Shown here: one piece after another, positions 7,727 through 15,309 of the stretch | Position numbering within the stretch: position 1 is the stretch's first letter | Layout: every line of letters begins with the position of its first letter | DNA from: Tenacibaculum sp. M341 | GTDB taxonomy: Bacteria; Bacteroidota; Bacteroidia; Flavobacteriales; Flavobacteriaceae | Direction: 5' to 3' | DNA: 64,000 nucleotides | Assembly: GCF_004337695.1 (NCBI RefSeq) | Contig: NZ_SJXJ01000008.1 | Span: forward strand, 124,001 to 188,000 | The notes under the pieces: generated by a model | Databases searched by the model: none | The model's input: only the letters and a program-made list of their open reading frames with translations | Told to the model about the DNA's origin: nothing | Program-made: the position numbers and the translations under genes

Positions 7727-10405
7727 ATGACTGAAGAAAAAAGATATATGAGATTAAGTGGTTTAGAACCTTTAATTATAACTCCTGAAAGTAATTTTAT
7801 AAATGTAGGAGAAAGAACTAATGTAGCGGGATCTAGAAAATTCCTTCGATTGATAAAAGAAGAAGAATTTGATGAAGCACTGTCTATAGCAAGACATCAA
7901 GTAGAAGGAGGTGCTCAAATTATCGATATTAATATGGATGATGGTTTGATAGATGGAAAACAAGCCATGGTTCGTTTTTTAAATTTGATAGCTTCTGAAC
8001 CAGATATTTGTCGCGTTCCCATTATGATAGACAGTTCTAAATGGGATATTATAGAAGCTGGATTGCAAGTGGTACAAGGAAAATGCGTTGTAAATTCAAT
8101 TAGTTTAAAAGAAGGAGAAGAGAAGTTTATTTGGGAAGCAACTCAAATTAAGCGATACGGAGCAGCTGTAATTGTTATGGCTTTTGATGAGGTTGGACAA
8201 GCTGATAACTACGAAAGGAGAATTGAAATAGCAGAAAGATCATATGATGTTTTAGTTAATAAAGTAGGTTTTCCACCGGAAGATATCATTTTTGATTTGA
8301 ATATATTTCCTGTAGCTACAGGAATGGAAGAGCACAGAAGAAATGCCATTGATTTTATAGATGCTACCAAATGGGTTAGAGAAAATTTACCCCATGTAAG
8401 TGTTAGTGGTGGTGTAAGTAACGTGTCTTTTTCGTTTAGAGGAAATAATATTGTTCGTGAAGCAATGCATTCTGTTTTCTTATATCATGCAATTCAAGCA
8501 GGAATGAATATAGGAATAGTGAATCCAACAATGCTAGAAGTGTACGATGATATACCAAAAGATTTATTGGAGTATGTTGAAGATGTAATTTTAGATAGAA
8601 GAGAAGATGCTACAGAACGCTTATTAGAATTTGCTGAAACTGTAAAGGGAGTTAAAAAACAAGACAATGCAAAAGCATTAGAGTGGAGAAAACTTTCTTT
8701 ACAAGAACGAATTACGCATTCTTTAGTAAAAGGGATAGATACTTTTATCATTGAAGACGCAGAGGAAGCAAGGTTAAGTGTGGCAAAACCCTTACATGTT
8801 ATTGAAGGTCATTTAATGACAGGAATGAATGTAGTAGGAGATTTATTTGGTGTAGGTAAAATGTTTTTACCTCAGGTAGTAAAATCAGCCAGAGTAATGA
8901 AAAAAGCTGTGGCATATTTAAATCCTTTTATAGAAGAAGAAAAAGGAGAAGAGCAACAAGTATTAGGTAAAATTTTAATGGCAACCGTAAAAGGAGATGT
9001 GCATGATATTGGTAAAAATATAGTGTCAGTAGTTTTAGGTTGTAATAATTACCAAATAGTTGATTTAGGTGTAATGGTTCCTCCGGAAAAAATTATAGAA
9101 ACAGCTAAAAAAGAAAATGTAGATGCTATAGGTTTAAGTGGTTTAATAACACCTTCTTTAGATGAAATGGTGTATTTAGCCAAAGAAATGGAACGTCAAA
9201 ACTTTGATGTACCACTTTTAATTGGTGGTGCTACTACTTCCAAAGCACATACAGCTGTTAAAATTGATACACAATATAAAAATGCAGTAGTGCATGTAAA
9301 TGATGCATCAAGAGCAGTAACTATAGTTGGTGATTTGTTGAATGAAGATACCAGAACTGAATATATATCAAATCTGAAGAAAGATTATGGAATATTCAGA
9401 GAAAAGTTTTTAAAGAGAGGTAAAACAAAGTCTTATATATCTATTGATGAAGCACGCAAACGAAAATATAAAATCGATTGGGAATCTGCAGAGATAACTA
9501 AACCGAATCAATTAGGAATTCATGTTATTGAAAATACTGATTTAAAACAATTGTTAGATTATATAGATTGGAGTCCTTTTTTTAGATCTTGGGATTTACA
9601 TGGTAAGTTTCCGGATATTTTAACTGATGATATTGTGGGTGAGCAAGCATCTGAATTATACAAAGATGCTCAAGAGTTATTGACTAAAATAGTAAATGAA
9701 AAACTATTGAAATCAAAGGCGGTTTATGGTTTGTTTAAAGCAAATACTGTTAATGAAGATGATATTGAAGTATATGATGATGAAGGAAATATAACTGCAA
9801 CTTTTGTAACACTAAGGCAACAGTTAAAGAAAAAAGAAGGAGTGTCTAATTTGGCATTATCAGATTTTATTGCACCTAAAGAAACGAGTAAAGAAGATTA
9901 TATAGGTTGTTTTTGTGTGTCTACAGGTTTTGGAACAGAAGCATTGGCTTTACAGTATGAACAGGAAAATGACGATTATAATTCAATTATGATTAAAGCA
10001 TTAGCCGATCGTTTAGCTGAAGCTTATGCAGAATATCTTCATAAAGAAGTAAGAACTACACATTGGGGATATGCTTCAGAGGAAAACTTAAGTAATGAAG
10101 AGTTGATTAAAGAAAATTATAAAGGAATTCGACCTGCTCCAGGGTACCCTGCCTGTCCAGATCATTTAGAGAAAAATACAATTTGGGACTTATTAGGTGT
10201 TGAAGAAAAAATAGGAGTAAGGCTTACAGAAAGTTTAGCTATGTGGCCTGCAGCTAGTGTTTCTGGATATTATTTTGGAAATCCAGAAGCGAAATATTTT
10301 GGTTTAGGTAAAATAACAGAAGACCAATTAGTAGATTATTCCAAAAGGAGGAACATAACAAAGGAAGAGGCTGAAAAATGGCTAAATCCAAATTTAGCAG
10401 ACTAA
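7727..10405 (+). CDS. metH: Cobalamin-dependent methionine synthase, folate/B12/activation modules
   Basis: Transfers methyl from methyltetrahydrofolate to homocysteine via cobalamin. In order: pterin-binding domain (about 20-300; [32 protein letters not shown]), helical cap, cobalamin-binding domain with [10 protein letters not shown] (axial ligand H426), and C-terminal SAM-dependent reactivation domain ([15 protein letters not shown]). The 892-residue length matches MetH without its homocysteine module, which is the preceding gene 50 bases upstream. A small unknown gene starts one base after its stop. Confidence 0.95.
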   Translation: MTEEKRYMRLSGLEPLIITPESNFINVGERTNVAGSRKFLRLIKEEEFDEALSIARHQVEGGAQIIDINMDDGLIDGKQAMVRFLNLIASEPDICRVPIMIDSSKWDIIEAGLQVVQGKCVVNSISLKEGEEKFIWEATQIKRYGAAVIVMAFDEVGQADNYERRIEIAERSYDVLVNKVGFPPEDIIFDLNIFPVATGMEEHRRNAIDFIDATKWVRENLPHVSVSGGVSNVSFSFRGNNIVREAMHSVFLYHAIQAGMNIGIVNPTMLEVYDDIPKDLLEYVEDVILDRREDATERLLEFAETVKGVKKQDNAKALEWRKLSLQERITHSLVKGIDTFIIEDAEEARLSVAKPLHVIEGHLMTGMNVVGDLFGVGKMFLPQVVKSARVMKKAVAYLNPFIEEEKGEEQQVLGKILMATVKGDVHDIGKNIVSVVLGCNNYQIVDLGVMVPPEKIIETAKKENVDAIGLSGLITPSLDEMVYLAKEMERQNFDVPLLIGGATTSKAHTAVKIDTQYKNAVVHVNDASRAVTIVGDLLNEDTRTEYISNLKKDYGIFREKFLKRGKTKSYISIDEARKRKYKIDWESAEITKPNQLGIHVIENTDLKQLLDYIDWSPFFRSWDLHGKFPDILTDDIVGEQASELYKDAQELLTKIVNEKLLKSKAVYGLFKANTVNEDDIEVYDDEGNITATFVTLRQQLKKKEGVSNLALSDFIAPKETSKEDYIGCFCVSTGFGTEALALQYEQENDDYNSIMIKALADRLAEAYAEYLHKEVRTTHWGYASEENLSNEELIKENYKGIRPAPGYPACPDHLEKNTIWDLLGVEEKIGVRLTESLAMWPAASVSGYYFGNPEAKYFGLGKITEDQLVDYSKRRNITKEEAEKWLNPNLAD

Positions 10406-10406
10406 A

Positions 10407-10646
10407 ATGAAAACAAAATTTATAGAATTAAAATTGGGAAGTCATCAAATAGTTCATGGTTTTGATGCAGATAATCAAGAGATAATAGAAGAAATAAAAG
10501 TAGAAGGTTTTACTAAAAAGCTAGTAAATATAGATCGAGTAAAATCTATTAGTGAGCAATTTATATTAACGGATTATGCGCATGGAAGATGGATTTATTG
10601 GGAATATGAAGGAGACTTTGAAGAATTAAAAAAAATATTGATTTAG
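10407..10646 (+). CDS. Small protein of unknown function in the methionine operon
   Basis: 79 residues, not recognised. Mixed charge, no signal peptide or membrane segment, ends in a run of hydrophobic and lysine residues (EELKKILI). Two aromatic-rich stretches (HGRWIYWEYEG) suggest a small folded beta protein. It begins one base after the metH stop and ends 15 bases before metF, so it must share their riboswitch-controlled transcript. That position is the only functional hint. Confidence 0.7.
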   Translation: MKTKFIELKLGSHQIVHGFDADNQEIIEEIKVEGFTKKLVNIDRVKSISEQFILTDYAHGRWIYWEYEGDFEELKKILI

Positions 10647-10661
10647 AACTTAACTTACACA

Positions 10662-11618
10662 ATGAAAGTAACAGAACATATTAAGCAATCAAGTGGAAAA
10701 ACTCGTTTTTCGTTTGAAATATTGCCGCCCTTAAAAGGTCAGCATATAGATTCTATTTTTAATAATATAGATCCTTTAATGGAGTTTAATCCGCCGTTTA
10801 TAGATGTAACGTATCATAGAGAAGAGTATATTTATAAAGAGTTAGATAATGGTTTCTTAGAGAAAAAAATAGTTAAGAAAAGACCTGGTACAGTAGGTAT
10901 TTGTGCGGCTATTCAAAATAAGTATAATGTAGATGCAATACCACATATTTTGTGTGGTGGTTTTAGTAAAGAAGATACTGAAAACTTCTTAATTGATTTA
11001 GATTTTTTAGGTATTGATAATGTAATGGCGTTAAGAGGTGATGCTGTAAAGAGTGAAATTTATTTCAGACCAGAAAAAGAAGGACATCGTTATGCTAGTG
11101 ATTTGGTTAAACAAGTAAAAGGATTGAATTCGGGAGTTTATTTAGATGAAGATTTACAAAATACATCAGCTACTAATTTTTGTATCGGTGTGGCGGGGTA
11201 TCCAGAGAAACATATGGAAGCTCCAAGTTTAGATTCTGATATCCATTTTTTAAAGAAAAAAATAAAAAAGGGAGCAGAATATATAGTAACACAAATGTTT
11301 TTTGATAATCAAAAGTATTTTGATTTTGTTGCGAAATGTAGAAAAGAAGGAATCACAGTTCCAATTATTCCTGGCTTAAAGCCTGTAGCAACAAAAAAAC
11401 AGTTGAATTTAATTCCACACCGTTTTAAAGTAGATTTGCCAGATGATTTAATTATGAGTGTTATTAAATGTAAAGACAACAAAGAAGTCAGGCAGGTAGG
11501 AATAGAGTGGTGTATTGAACAGAGTAAAGAACTTATAAAGAATGGTGTTCCTTTTGTGCATTATTACTCAATGGGAAAATCAGATAATATTCATGCGATA
11601 GCAAGCGAAGTTTTTTAG
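10662..11618 (+). CDS. metF: 5,10-methylenetetrahydrofolate reductase
   Basis: FAD enzyme making the methyltetrahydrofolate used by MetH. TIM-barrel protein of 318 residues. Signatures visible: SFEILPPLKG (flavin/catalytic Glu region), VDVTYH-like segment FIDVTYHREE, NVMALRGD, and FCIGVAGYPEKH. QMFFDN follows near residue 210. Last gene of the riboswitch-controlled methionine transcript, with a strong terminator 12 bases after its stop. Confidence 0.95.
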   Translation: MKVTEHIKQSSGKTRFSFEILPPLKGQHIDSIFNNIDPLMEFNPPFIDVTYHREEYIYKELDNGFLEKKIVKKRPGTVGICAAIQNKYNVDAIPHILCGGFSKEDTENFLIDLDFLGIDNVMALRGDAVKSEIYFRPEKEGHRYASDLVKQVKGLNSGVYLDEDLQNTSATNFCIGVAGYPEKHMEAPSLDSDIHFLKKKIKKGAEYIVTQMFFDNQKYFDFVAKCRKEGITVPIIPGLKPVATKKQLNLIPHRFKVDLPDDLIMSVIKCKDNKEVRQVGIEWCIEQSKELIKNGVPFVHYYSMGKSDNIHAIASEVF

Positions 11619-11630
11619 AGTAAAGTCTAG

Positions 11631-11669
11631 AATCCCTTATTGTTCTTAAAACAATAAGGGATTTTTTTT
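11631..11669 (+). terminator. Rho-independent terminator after metF
   Basis: Perfect 14-bp stem, AATCCCTTATTGTT (11631-11644) and its complement (11650-11663), with a 5-base loop, followed by eight T (11662-11669). It ends the methionine operon. Confidence 0.93.
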
Positions 11670-11707
11670 GTATCGAATTAGTACGATTTTTTTTATTTTT
11701 AAATAAA

Positions 11708-11727
11708 ATTAGTAAACTTGTACTAAT
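11708..11727. promoter_or_regulatory. Probable TetR operator overlapping the regulator's start codon
   Basis: Perfect inverted repeat ATTAGTA-AACTTG-TACTAAT whose last two bases are the first two of the ATG at 11726. A further half-site ATTAGTAC lies at 11677-11684. TAAACTTG at 11713-11720, inside the repeat, is one base from the -7 consensus TAnnTTTG, so repressor binding would cover the promoter. Autoregulation is inferred. Confidence 0.6.
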
Positions 11728-12343
11728 GAGTGTTAAAGATAAAATACAAGCAAGTGCAATTTCTCTATTTAATGAGAAAGGTTTTTCTAGTGTAACCATG
11801 AGGCAATTAGCGGAAGCTTTACAAATGAGTCCAGGTAATTTAACCTATCATTATAAAACAAAGAAAAGCTTGATTGAGCTGATCTATAAAAAAATGCATG
11901 AAGAAGCAAGTAACTATATTGTTACAGAGGGGTATATAACTCTTCATGATTTTGAATTAATGATGGAACGATTTCATGGGTTGATGAAGCGTTATCGTTT
12001 TTTCTTTAATGAAGTAGTGCATATAATTAGGCAATTTCCTGAGGTAAAAAAAATGTATGAAGCATCTAACTTAATTCGTTTTGAGCAAGGCAGAAAGTTA
12101 ATAAATTATTATGTTGAAAGTGGTAGAATGAAACCAGAGTCCTTGTTTGTAGATTATAATAAATTGGTTCATAATATTTGGATGATTAGTGCTTTTTGGT
12201 CTTCACAAGATCAAGTTATTACAACACCTACTTATCAAGTAAATCAAACAACACCAGTTGCAATGGTTATGCAGTTAATTATTCCTCATTTAACAGAAAA
12301 AGGATTAGAGGAATATCAGCAGATTAAAAAATTTGTAAAATAG
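11726..12343 (+). CDS. TetR/AcrR family transcriptional regulator
   Basis: 205 residues. The N-terminal DNA-binding domain (residues 1-50) has the typical TetR helix-turn-helix: ASAISLFNEKGFSSVTMRQL, then MSPGNLTYHYKTKKSLIELI. The C-terminal ligand-binding half is not specific to a known subgroup. A palindrome overlaps its start. It is followed 18 bases later by a DUF962-like membrane protein and an alpha/beta hydrolase on the same strand, which are probable targets and suggest a lipid-related signal. The signal itself is unknown. Confidence 0.88.
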   Translation: MSVKDKIQASAISLFNEKGFSSVTMRQLAEALQMSPGNLTYHYKTKKSLIELIYKKMHEEASNYIVTEGYITLHDFELMMERFHGLMKRYRFFFNEVVHIIRQFPEVKKMYEASNLIRFEQGRKLINYYVESGRMKPESLFVDYNKLVHNIWMISAFWSSQDQVITTPTYQVNQTTPVAMVMQLIIPHLTEKGLEEYQQIKKFVK

Positions 12344-12361
12344 TAAATTAAATATTTGAGT

Positions 12362-12844
12362 ATGAGAACAGCAGATCAGTGGTTTTCTGAATATGGAGAA
12401 AGTCATCAAACTAAATTTAATAAAGTAATCCATTATATTTTTGTACCGCTAATTTTTTTTAGCATCATAGGATTACTCGCTTCTATTTCTTTTGAAAGTT
12501 TAAAAGCTTTTTTACCAGTATATATGAGTCCGTTTGCTCATGCAGGAAGTATTCTTATAATTGTAGGACTTGTATTTTATTTTCGTATTTCAAAACCTAT
12601 TTTTTTAGGCATGATATTGGTTTCTTTATTGGCTTTATGGGGTAATTATCAAATAGAACTTTATTTTAAAACTCCACTTTGGATTGTTTCTTTAGTGATT
12701 TTTGCCGTTTCATGGATATTTCAGTTTGTTGGTCATAACCATGAAGGAAAAAAGCCTTCTTTTATCAAAGATCTTCAATTTTTATTAATAGGTCCAGCAT
12801 GGATTCTGGGACATTTATACAAAAAAATAGGAATAAATTATTAA
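12362..12844 (+). CDS. DUF962/Mpo1-like membrane protein
   Basis: 160 residues with about four membrane segments. The N-terminus (RTADQWFSEYGESHQTKFNK, then VIHYIFVPLIFF) and the GHNHEGKKPSF plus GPAWILGHLYKK region match the DUF962 family. Its yeast member Mpo1 is an iron-dependent dioxygenase acting on 2-hydroxy fatty acids. Conserved histidines (HQTKFNKVIHY, GHNHEG) would be metal ligands. I use the ATG at 12362; a TTG at 12356 is also in frame. The bacterial substrate is not known. Confidence 0.8.
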   Translation: MRTADQWFSEYGESHQTKFNKVIHYIFVPLIFFSIIGLLASISFESLKAFLPVYMSPFAHAGSILIIVGLVFYFRISKPIFLGMILVSLLALWGNYQIELYFKTPLWIVSLVIFAVSWIFQFVGHNHEGKKPSFIKDLQFLLIGPAWILGHLYKKIGINY

Positions 12845-12846
12845 GT

Positions 12847-13722
12847 ATGAATATTCAAGAATGGAAAGATAAAGGGAGTTTTATAGATTATAATGGACAA
12901 GCTATTTTTTACGTTGATGAAGGTGAAGGAGATGTTTTGTTGTTAATACATGGGTTTCCAACTTCTTCTTGGGATTGGTGTAAGGTATGGACTGATTTAG
13001 TAAGTAATTATAGAGTTATAGCATTGGATATGATTGGTTTTGGTTTTTCTGATAAACCCAAAGCGTATAAGTATTCAATTTTAAATCAAGCAGATATTCA
13101 TGAGTTTGTATTAAAACAGTTGTCTGTAGATAATTGTGCTATTTTATCGCATGATTATGGTGATACAGTCGCACAAGAGTTATTAGCAAGATTCAATAGT
13201 GGAAAGCTTAGTTTTTCTGTAAACTCTTTATGTTTACTAAATGGAGGTTTATTTCCAGAAGTACATAAACCAAGATTCATTCAAAAACTATTGATAAGCC
13301 CTATAGGTTTTTTAATTAGTTTGTTTACATCAAAAAAGAAATTTACAGTTAGTTTTAAAGCGATTTTTGGATCAGAAACTCAACCAACATCAGAAGAGAT
13401 TGATCAGTTTTGGGAATTGATGAATTACAATAAAGGAAAAAAGATTATGCATCGTTTGATTAGATACATGGAAGAGAGAAAGAAATATCGTCAACGATGG
13501 GTTGGAGCTTTAGAATCAACAAATATTCCTTTAAGACTAATTAATGGAGTAGTTGATCCTATTTCGGGAAAGCATATGGCTGATCGTTATAAAGAGTTGA
13601 TTTCAAATTCAGACGTGATTTTGTTAGATGAAATAGGACATTATCCTCAAACTGAAGCTCCAGAACAGGTGTTAAAGTATTATATAGAATTTGTTAATAA
13701 AACTGAAATAGTAACTGTTTAA
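12847..13722 (+). CDS. MEST-like alpha/beta hydrolase with an aspartate nucleophile
   Basis: 291 residues. Oxyanion motif HGFPTSSWDW, nucleophile elbow SHDYGD (Asp, as in epoxide hydrolases and haloalkane dehalogenases, not Ser), acid in the GVVDPISGKH region, and catalytic His in EIGHYPQTEAPEQ. From memory, the stretches around SHDYGDTVAQELL, SLCLLNGGLFPE and RQRWVGAL resemble the animal MEST/PEG1 protein closely. Start at 12847 avoids overlap with the preceding gene; a frame open to 12799 exists. Substrate unknown; the neighbour suggests a lipid. Confidence 0.83.
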   Translation: MNIQEWKDKGSFIDYNGQAIFYVDEGEGDVLLLIHGFPTSSWDWCKVWTDLVSNYRVIALDMIGFGFSDKPKAYKYSILNQADIHEFVLKQLSVDNCAILSHDYGDTVAQELLARFNSGKLSFSVNSLCLLNGGLFPEVHKPRFIQKLLISPIGFLISLFTSKKKFTVSFKAIFGSETQPTSEEIDQFWELMNYNKGKKIMHRLIRYMEERKKYRQRWVGALESTNIPLRLINGVVDPISGKHMADRYKELISNSDVILLDEIGHYPQTEAPEQVLKYYIEFVNKTEIVTV

Positions 13723-13781
13723 AATTGGATTATTTCACAGCTGTAATTTATTGAGTTTAAAAGTAAGCAGTATAAAAAAAT

Positions 13782-13814
13782 AAAGCCTTAAAACGAAAAT
13801 GTTTTAAGGCTTTT
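13782..13814. terminator. Bidirectional terminator, copy 1
   Basis: AAAGCCTTAAAAC and its complement around a short loop, with T-runs on both strands. It serves the hydrolase on the plus strand and tRNA-Phe on the minus strand. An almost identical hairpin lies at 14369-14400. Confidence 0.8.
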
Positions 13815-13815
13815 A

Positions 13816-13891
13816 TGGTGGTGCCTCCAGGAATCGAACCAGGGACACAAGGATTTTCAGTCCTTTGCTCTACCAACTGAGCTAAGGCACC
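13816..13891 (-). tRNA. tRNA-Phe(GAA), copy 1
   Basis: Reverse-strand cloverleaf: acceptor GGTGCCT/AGGCACC, anticodon loop CTGAAAA with GAA on stem AAGGA/TCCTT, T-loop GGTTCGATTCC, encoded CCA. A perfect -7 box TATATTTG (minus strand, 13908-13915) and a TTG 18 bases upstream of it form its promoter. Sequence identical to the copy at 14402-14477. Confidence 0.97.
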
Positions 13892-13907
13892 ATCGCATTA
13901 GCGGATG

Positions 13908-13936
13908 CAAATATATAACCTTTTTTAAAATAACAA
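13908..13936 (-). promoter_or_regulatory. tRNA-Phe copy 1 promoter
   Basis: On the minus strand TTG (13934-13936), 18-base spacer, TATATTTG (13908-13915): a good match to the Bacteroidota promoter pattern, 16 bases before the tRNA. Confidence 0.7.
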
Positions 13937-14065
13937 TAAAAAAAAATGATTTTTTGATGAAAAGTTTTGCGTTTATGAGTCAAGTGTTTGTTTTTCTGTT
14001 TGTTAAAGTTGACTTAAATTTTTTTTAGCTTGTTATTCTGTAAGAGTTTTTTGTGTTTTTAGTAA

Positions 14066-14086
14066 ACTAACTGAAAATCAGTTAGT
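14066..14086. promoter_or_regulatory. Inverted repeat upstream of the small peptide gene
   Basis: Perfect 9-bp arms ACTAACTGA (14066-14074) and TCAGTTAGT (14078-14086) around AAA, 26 bases before the peptide ATG. It could be a regulator operator or an RNA hairpin in the leader. No T-run follows, so it is not a terminator. Confidence 0.5.
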
Positions 14087-14112
14087 ATTATCAACCATAT
14101 AAATTTATTATT

Positions 14113-14289
14113 ATGACAGAAAAATTTAAAAGTCTAGGAAAACCAATCAGTAAGCAAGATCAAAAAACTATTAATGGAAGTTTTAACAATGGAAATCCTT
14201 TTGTAGAAATAGATAGAGATGGACGCGAATGTCGTTTTCCATATTATGTAAACAGTTTTGGAAGATGTGCTTACAACTACAATTTCTAA
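14113..14289 (+). CDS. Small peptide with double-glycine-type leader (bacteriocin-like precursor candidate)
   Basis: 58 residues. The first 23 residues (MTEKFKSLGKPISKQDQKTI then NGS) follow the pattern of Bacteroidota leader peptides cut by C39-type exporters: hydrophobic-Ser-x-x-Glu/Asp-Gln-x-x-Ile-x-Gly-Gly, with the last Gly replaced by Ser here. The rest is a polar, aromatic-rich core with two cysteines (C40, C52) that could form one disulfide. It sits alone between two tRNA-Phe units, with an inverted repeat upstream and a terminator hairpin 80 bases downstream. No exporter or modification gene is in this window. Coding status is inferred from the leader pattern. Confidence 0.6.
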   Translation: MTEKFKSLGKPISKQDQKTINGSFNNGNPFVEIDRDGRECRFPYYVNSFGRCAYNYNF

Positions 14290-14368
14290 AAGATCTGCTA
14301 AATTTTAAGTAGAAATTAGGACAAACTTAAATTTGAAAAAGAATATTTTGTTTGTGCTATAAAAGAAT

Positions 14369-14400
14369 AAAGCCTTAAAACGAGATGTTTTAAGGCTTTT
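14369..14400. terminator. Bidirectional terminator, copy 2
   Basis: AAAGCCTTAAAAC, loop GAGAT, then the complementary arm and T-run. It ends tRNA-Phe copy 2 on the minus strand and probably the small peptide gene on the plus strand. Confidence 0.8.
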
Positions 14401-14401
14401 A

Positions 14402-14477
14402 TGGTGGTGCCTCCAGGAATCGAACCAGGGACACAAGGATTTTCAGTCCTTTGCTCTACCAACTGAGCTAAGGCACC
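14402..14477 (-). tRNA. tRNA-Phe(GAA), copy 2
   Basis: Identical in sequence to copy 1, including the encoded CCA and GAA anticodon. Its -7 box TATATTTG is at 14494-14501 on the minus strand. Confidence 0.97.
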
Positions 14478-14577
14478 ATCGCGTTAGCGGATGCAAATAT
14501 ACAATCTTTTTTTTGATCAAAGCAAATATAAATGTGAAAAATCTATTTTAAATTTGCGCAAAATTCAAAATAAACCA

Positions 14578-15309
14578 ATGGATTTAATAATTGATGTAGG
14601 TAATACCAGAGCTAAATGTGCTGTTTTTGAAAAGGATACTATAAAAGATGTTTTTGTTTTTAAGAAAGAAGAAATTTTTTTAGAAGTCAAAAAAATTTCA
14701 AAAAAATATCAAATTGAACAAGCCATTATATCTGCAGTAGCTACTTTAGAAGAAAGTGAAATAGCTAAATTAAAAGAGAATCTGCATTTAATAGAGTTGA
14801 ATCATGAAACTAAAATTCCATTCATAAACTTGTATGAAACTCCAAAAACTCTTGGTGTGGATAGAATAGCATTAGCATCTTACGCAGCATGTACTAAAAA
14901 AGAAACAAATTTTTTATTAATTGATGCTGGTACTTGTGTTACTTACGATTTTGTAAATAAAGAAAATGAATATTTAGGAGGCGCAATTTCTCCTGGATTA
15001 AAAATGAGGTACCAATCATTAAATAATTATACTTCAAAATTACCGTTATTAAATTCTGAAGAACCAAGCCATTTTATTGGCAAAAACACAAAAGATTGCA
15101 TTCATTCTGGAATTGTAAATGGTTTATGCAACGAAATTGATGGAGTTATTAATCAATACAAAAGAAAATATGAAGATTTAACAGTTGTTTTAACAGGAGG
15201 AGACACAATTTTTTTGGCTAAACAATTAAAAAATGACATATTTGCCAATCCAAATTTGGTTTTGGAAGGATTACATAAAATATTGACTTATAATAGAACG
15301 AATGATTAA
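14578..15309 (+). CDS. coaX: Type III pantothenate kinase
   Basis: Phosphorylates pantothenate, the first step of coenzyme A synthesis. 243 residues. ASKHA-fold motifs: DVGNTRAK (phosphate 1), GVDRIALASYA, DAGTCVTYDFV (phosphate 2), GGAISPGLKMRYQSL. I use the ATG at 14578 because family members begin a few residues before DVGNT. An open frame back to 14491 would run into the tRNA-Phe promoter. It overlaps the next gene by 8 bases. Confidence 0.94.
   Translation: MDLIIDVGNTRAKCAVFEKDTIKDVFVFKKEEIFLEVKKISKKYQIEQAIISAVATLEESEIAKLKENLHLIELNHETKIPFINLYETPKTLGVDRIALASYAACTKKETNFLLIDAGTCVTYDFVNKENEYLGGAISPGLKMRYQSLNNYTSKLPLLNSEEPSHFIGKNTKDCIHSGIVNGLCNEIDGVINQYKRKYEDLTVVLTGGDTIFLAKQLKNDIFANPNLVLEGLHKILTYNRTND

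Larger units (their letters stand above)
13780..13915. repeat. Duplicated tRNA-Phe unit, copy 1
   Basis: About 136 bases including terminator hairpin, tRNA and promoter box, repeated at 14367-14501. The copies differ only in the hairpin loop (GAAAAT against GAGAT) and in one base of the tRNA leader (GCATTAGC against GCGTTAGC). Confidence 0.92.
14367..14501. repeat. Duplicated tRNA-Phe unit, copy 2
   Basis: Second copy of the unit at 13780-13915, one base shorter in the terminator loop, same orientation. The 450 bases between the copies hold the small peptide gene. Confidence 0.92.

Noticed and set aside
14491-14577. Longer N-terminus of the pantothenate kinase
   Set aside because: It would overlap the tRNA-Phe promoter and add residues not found before the DVGNT motif.
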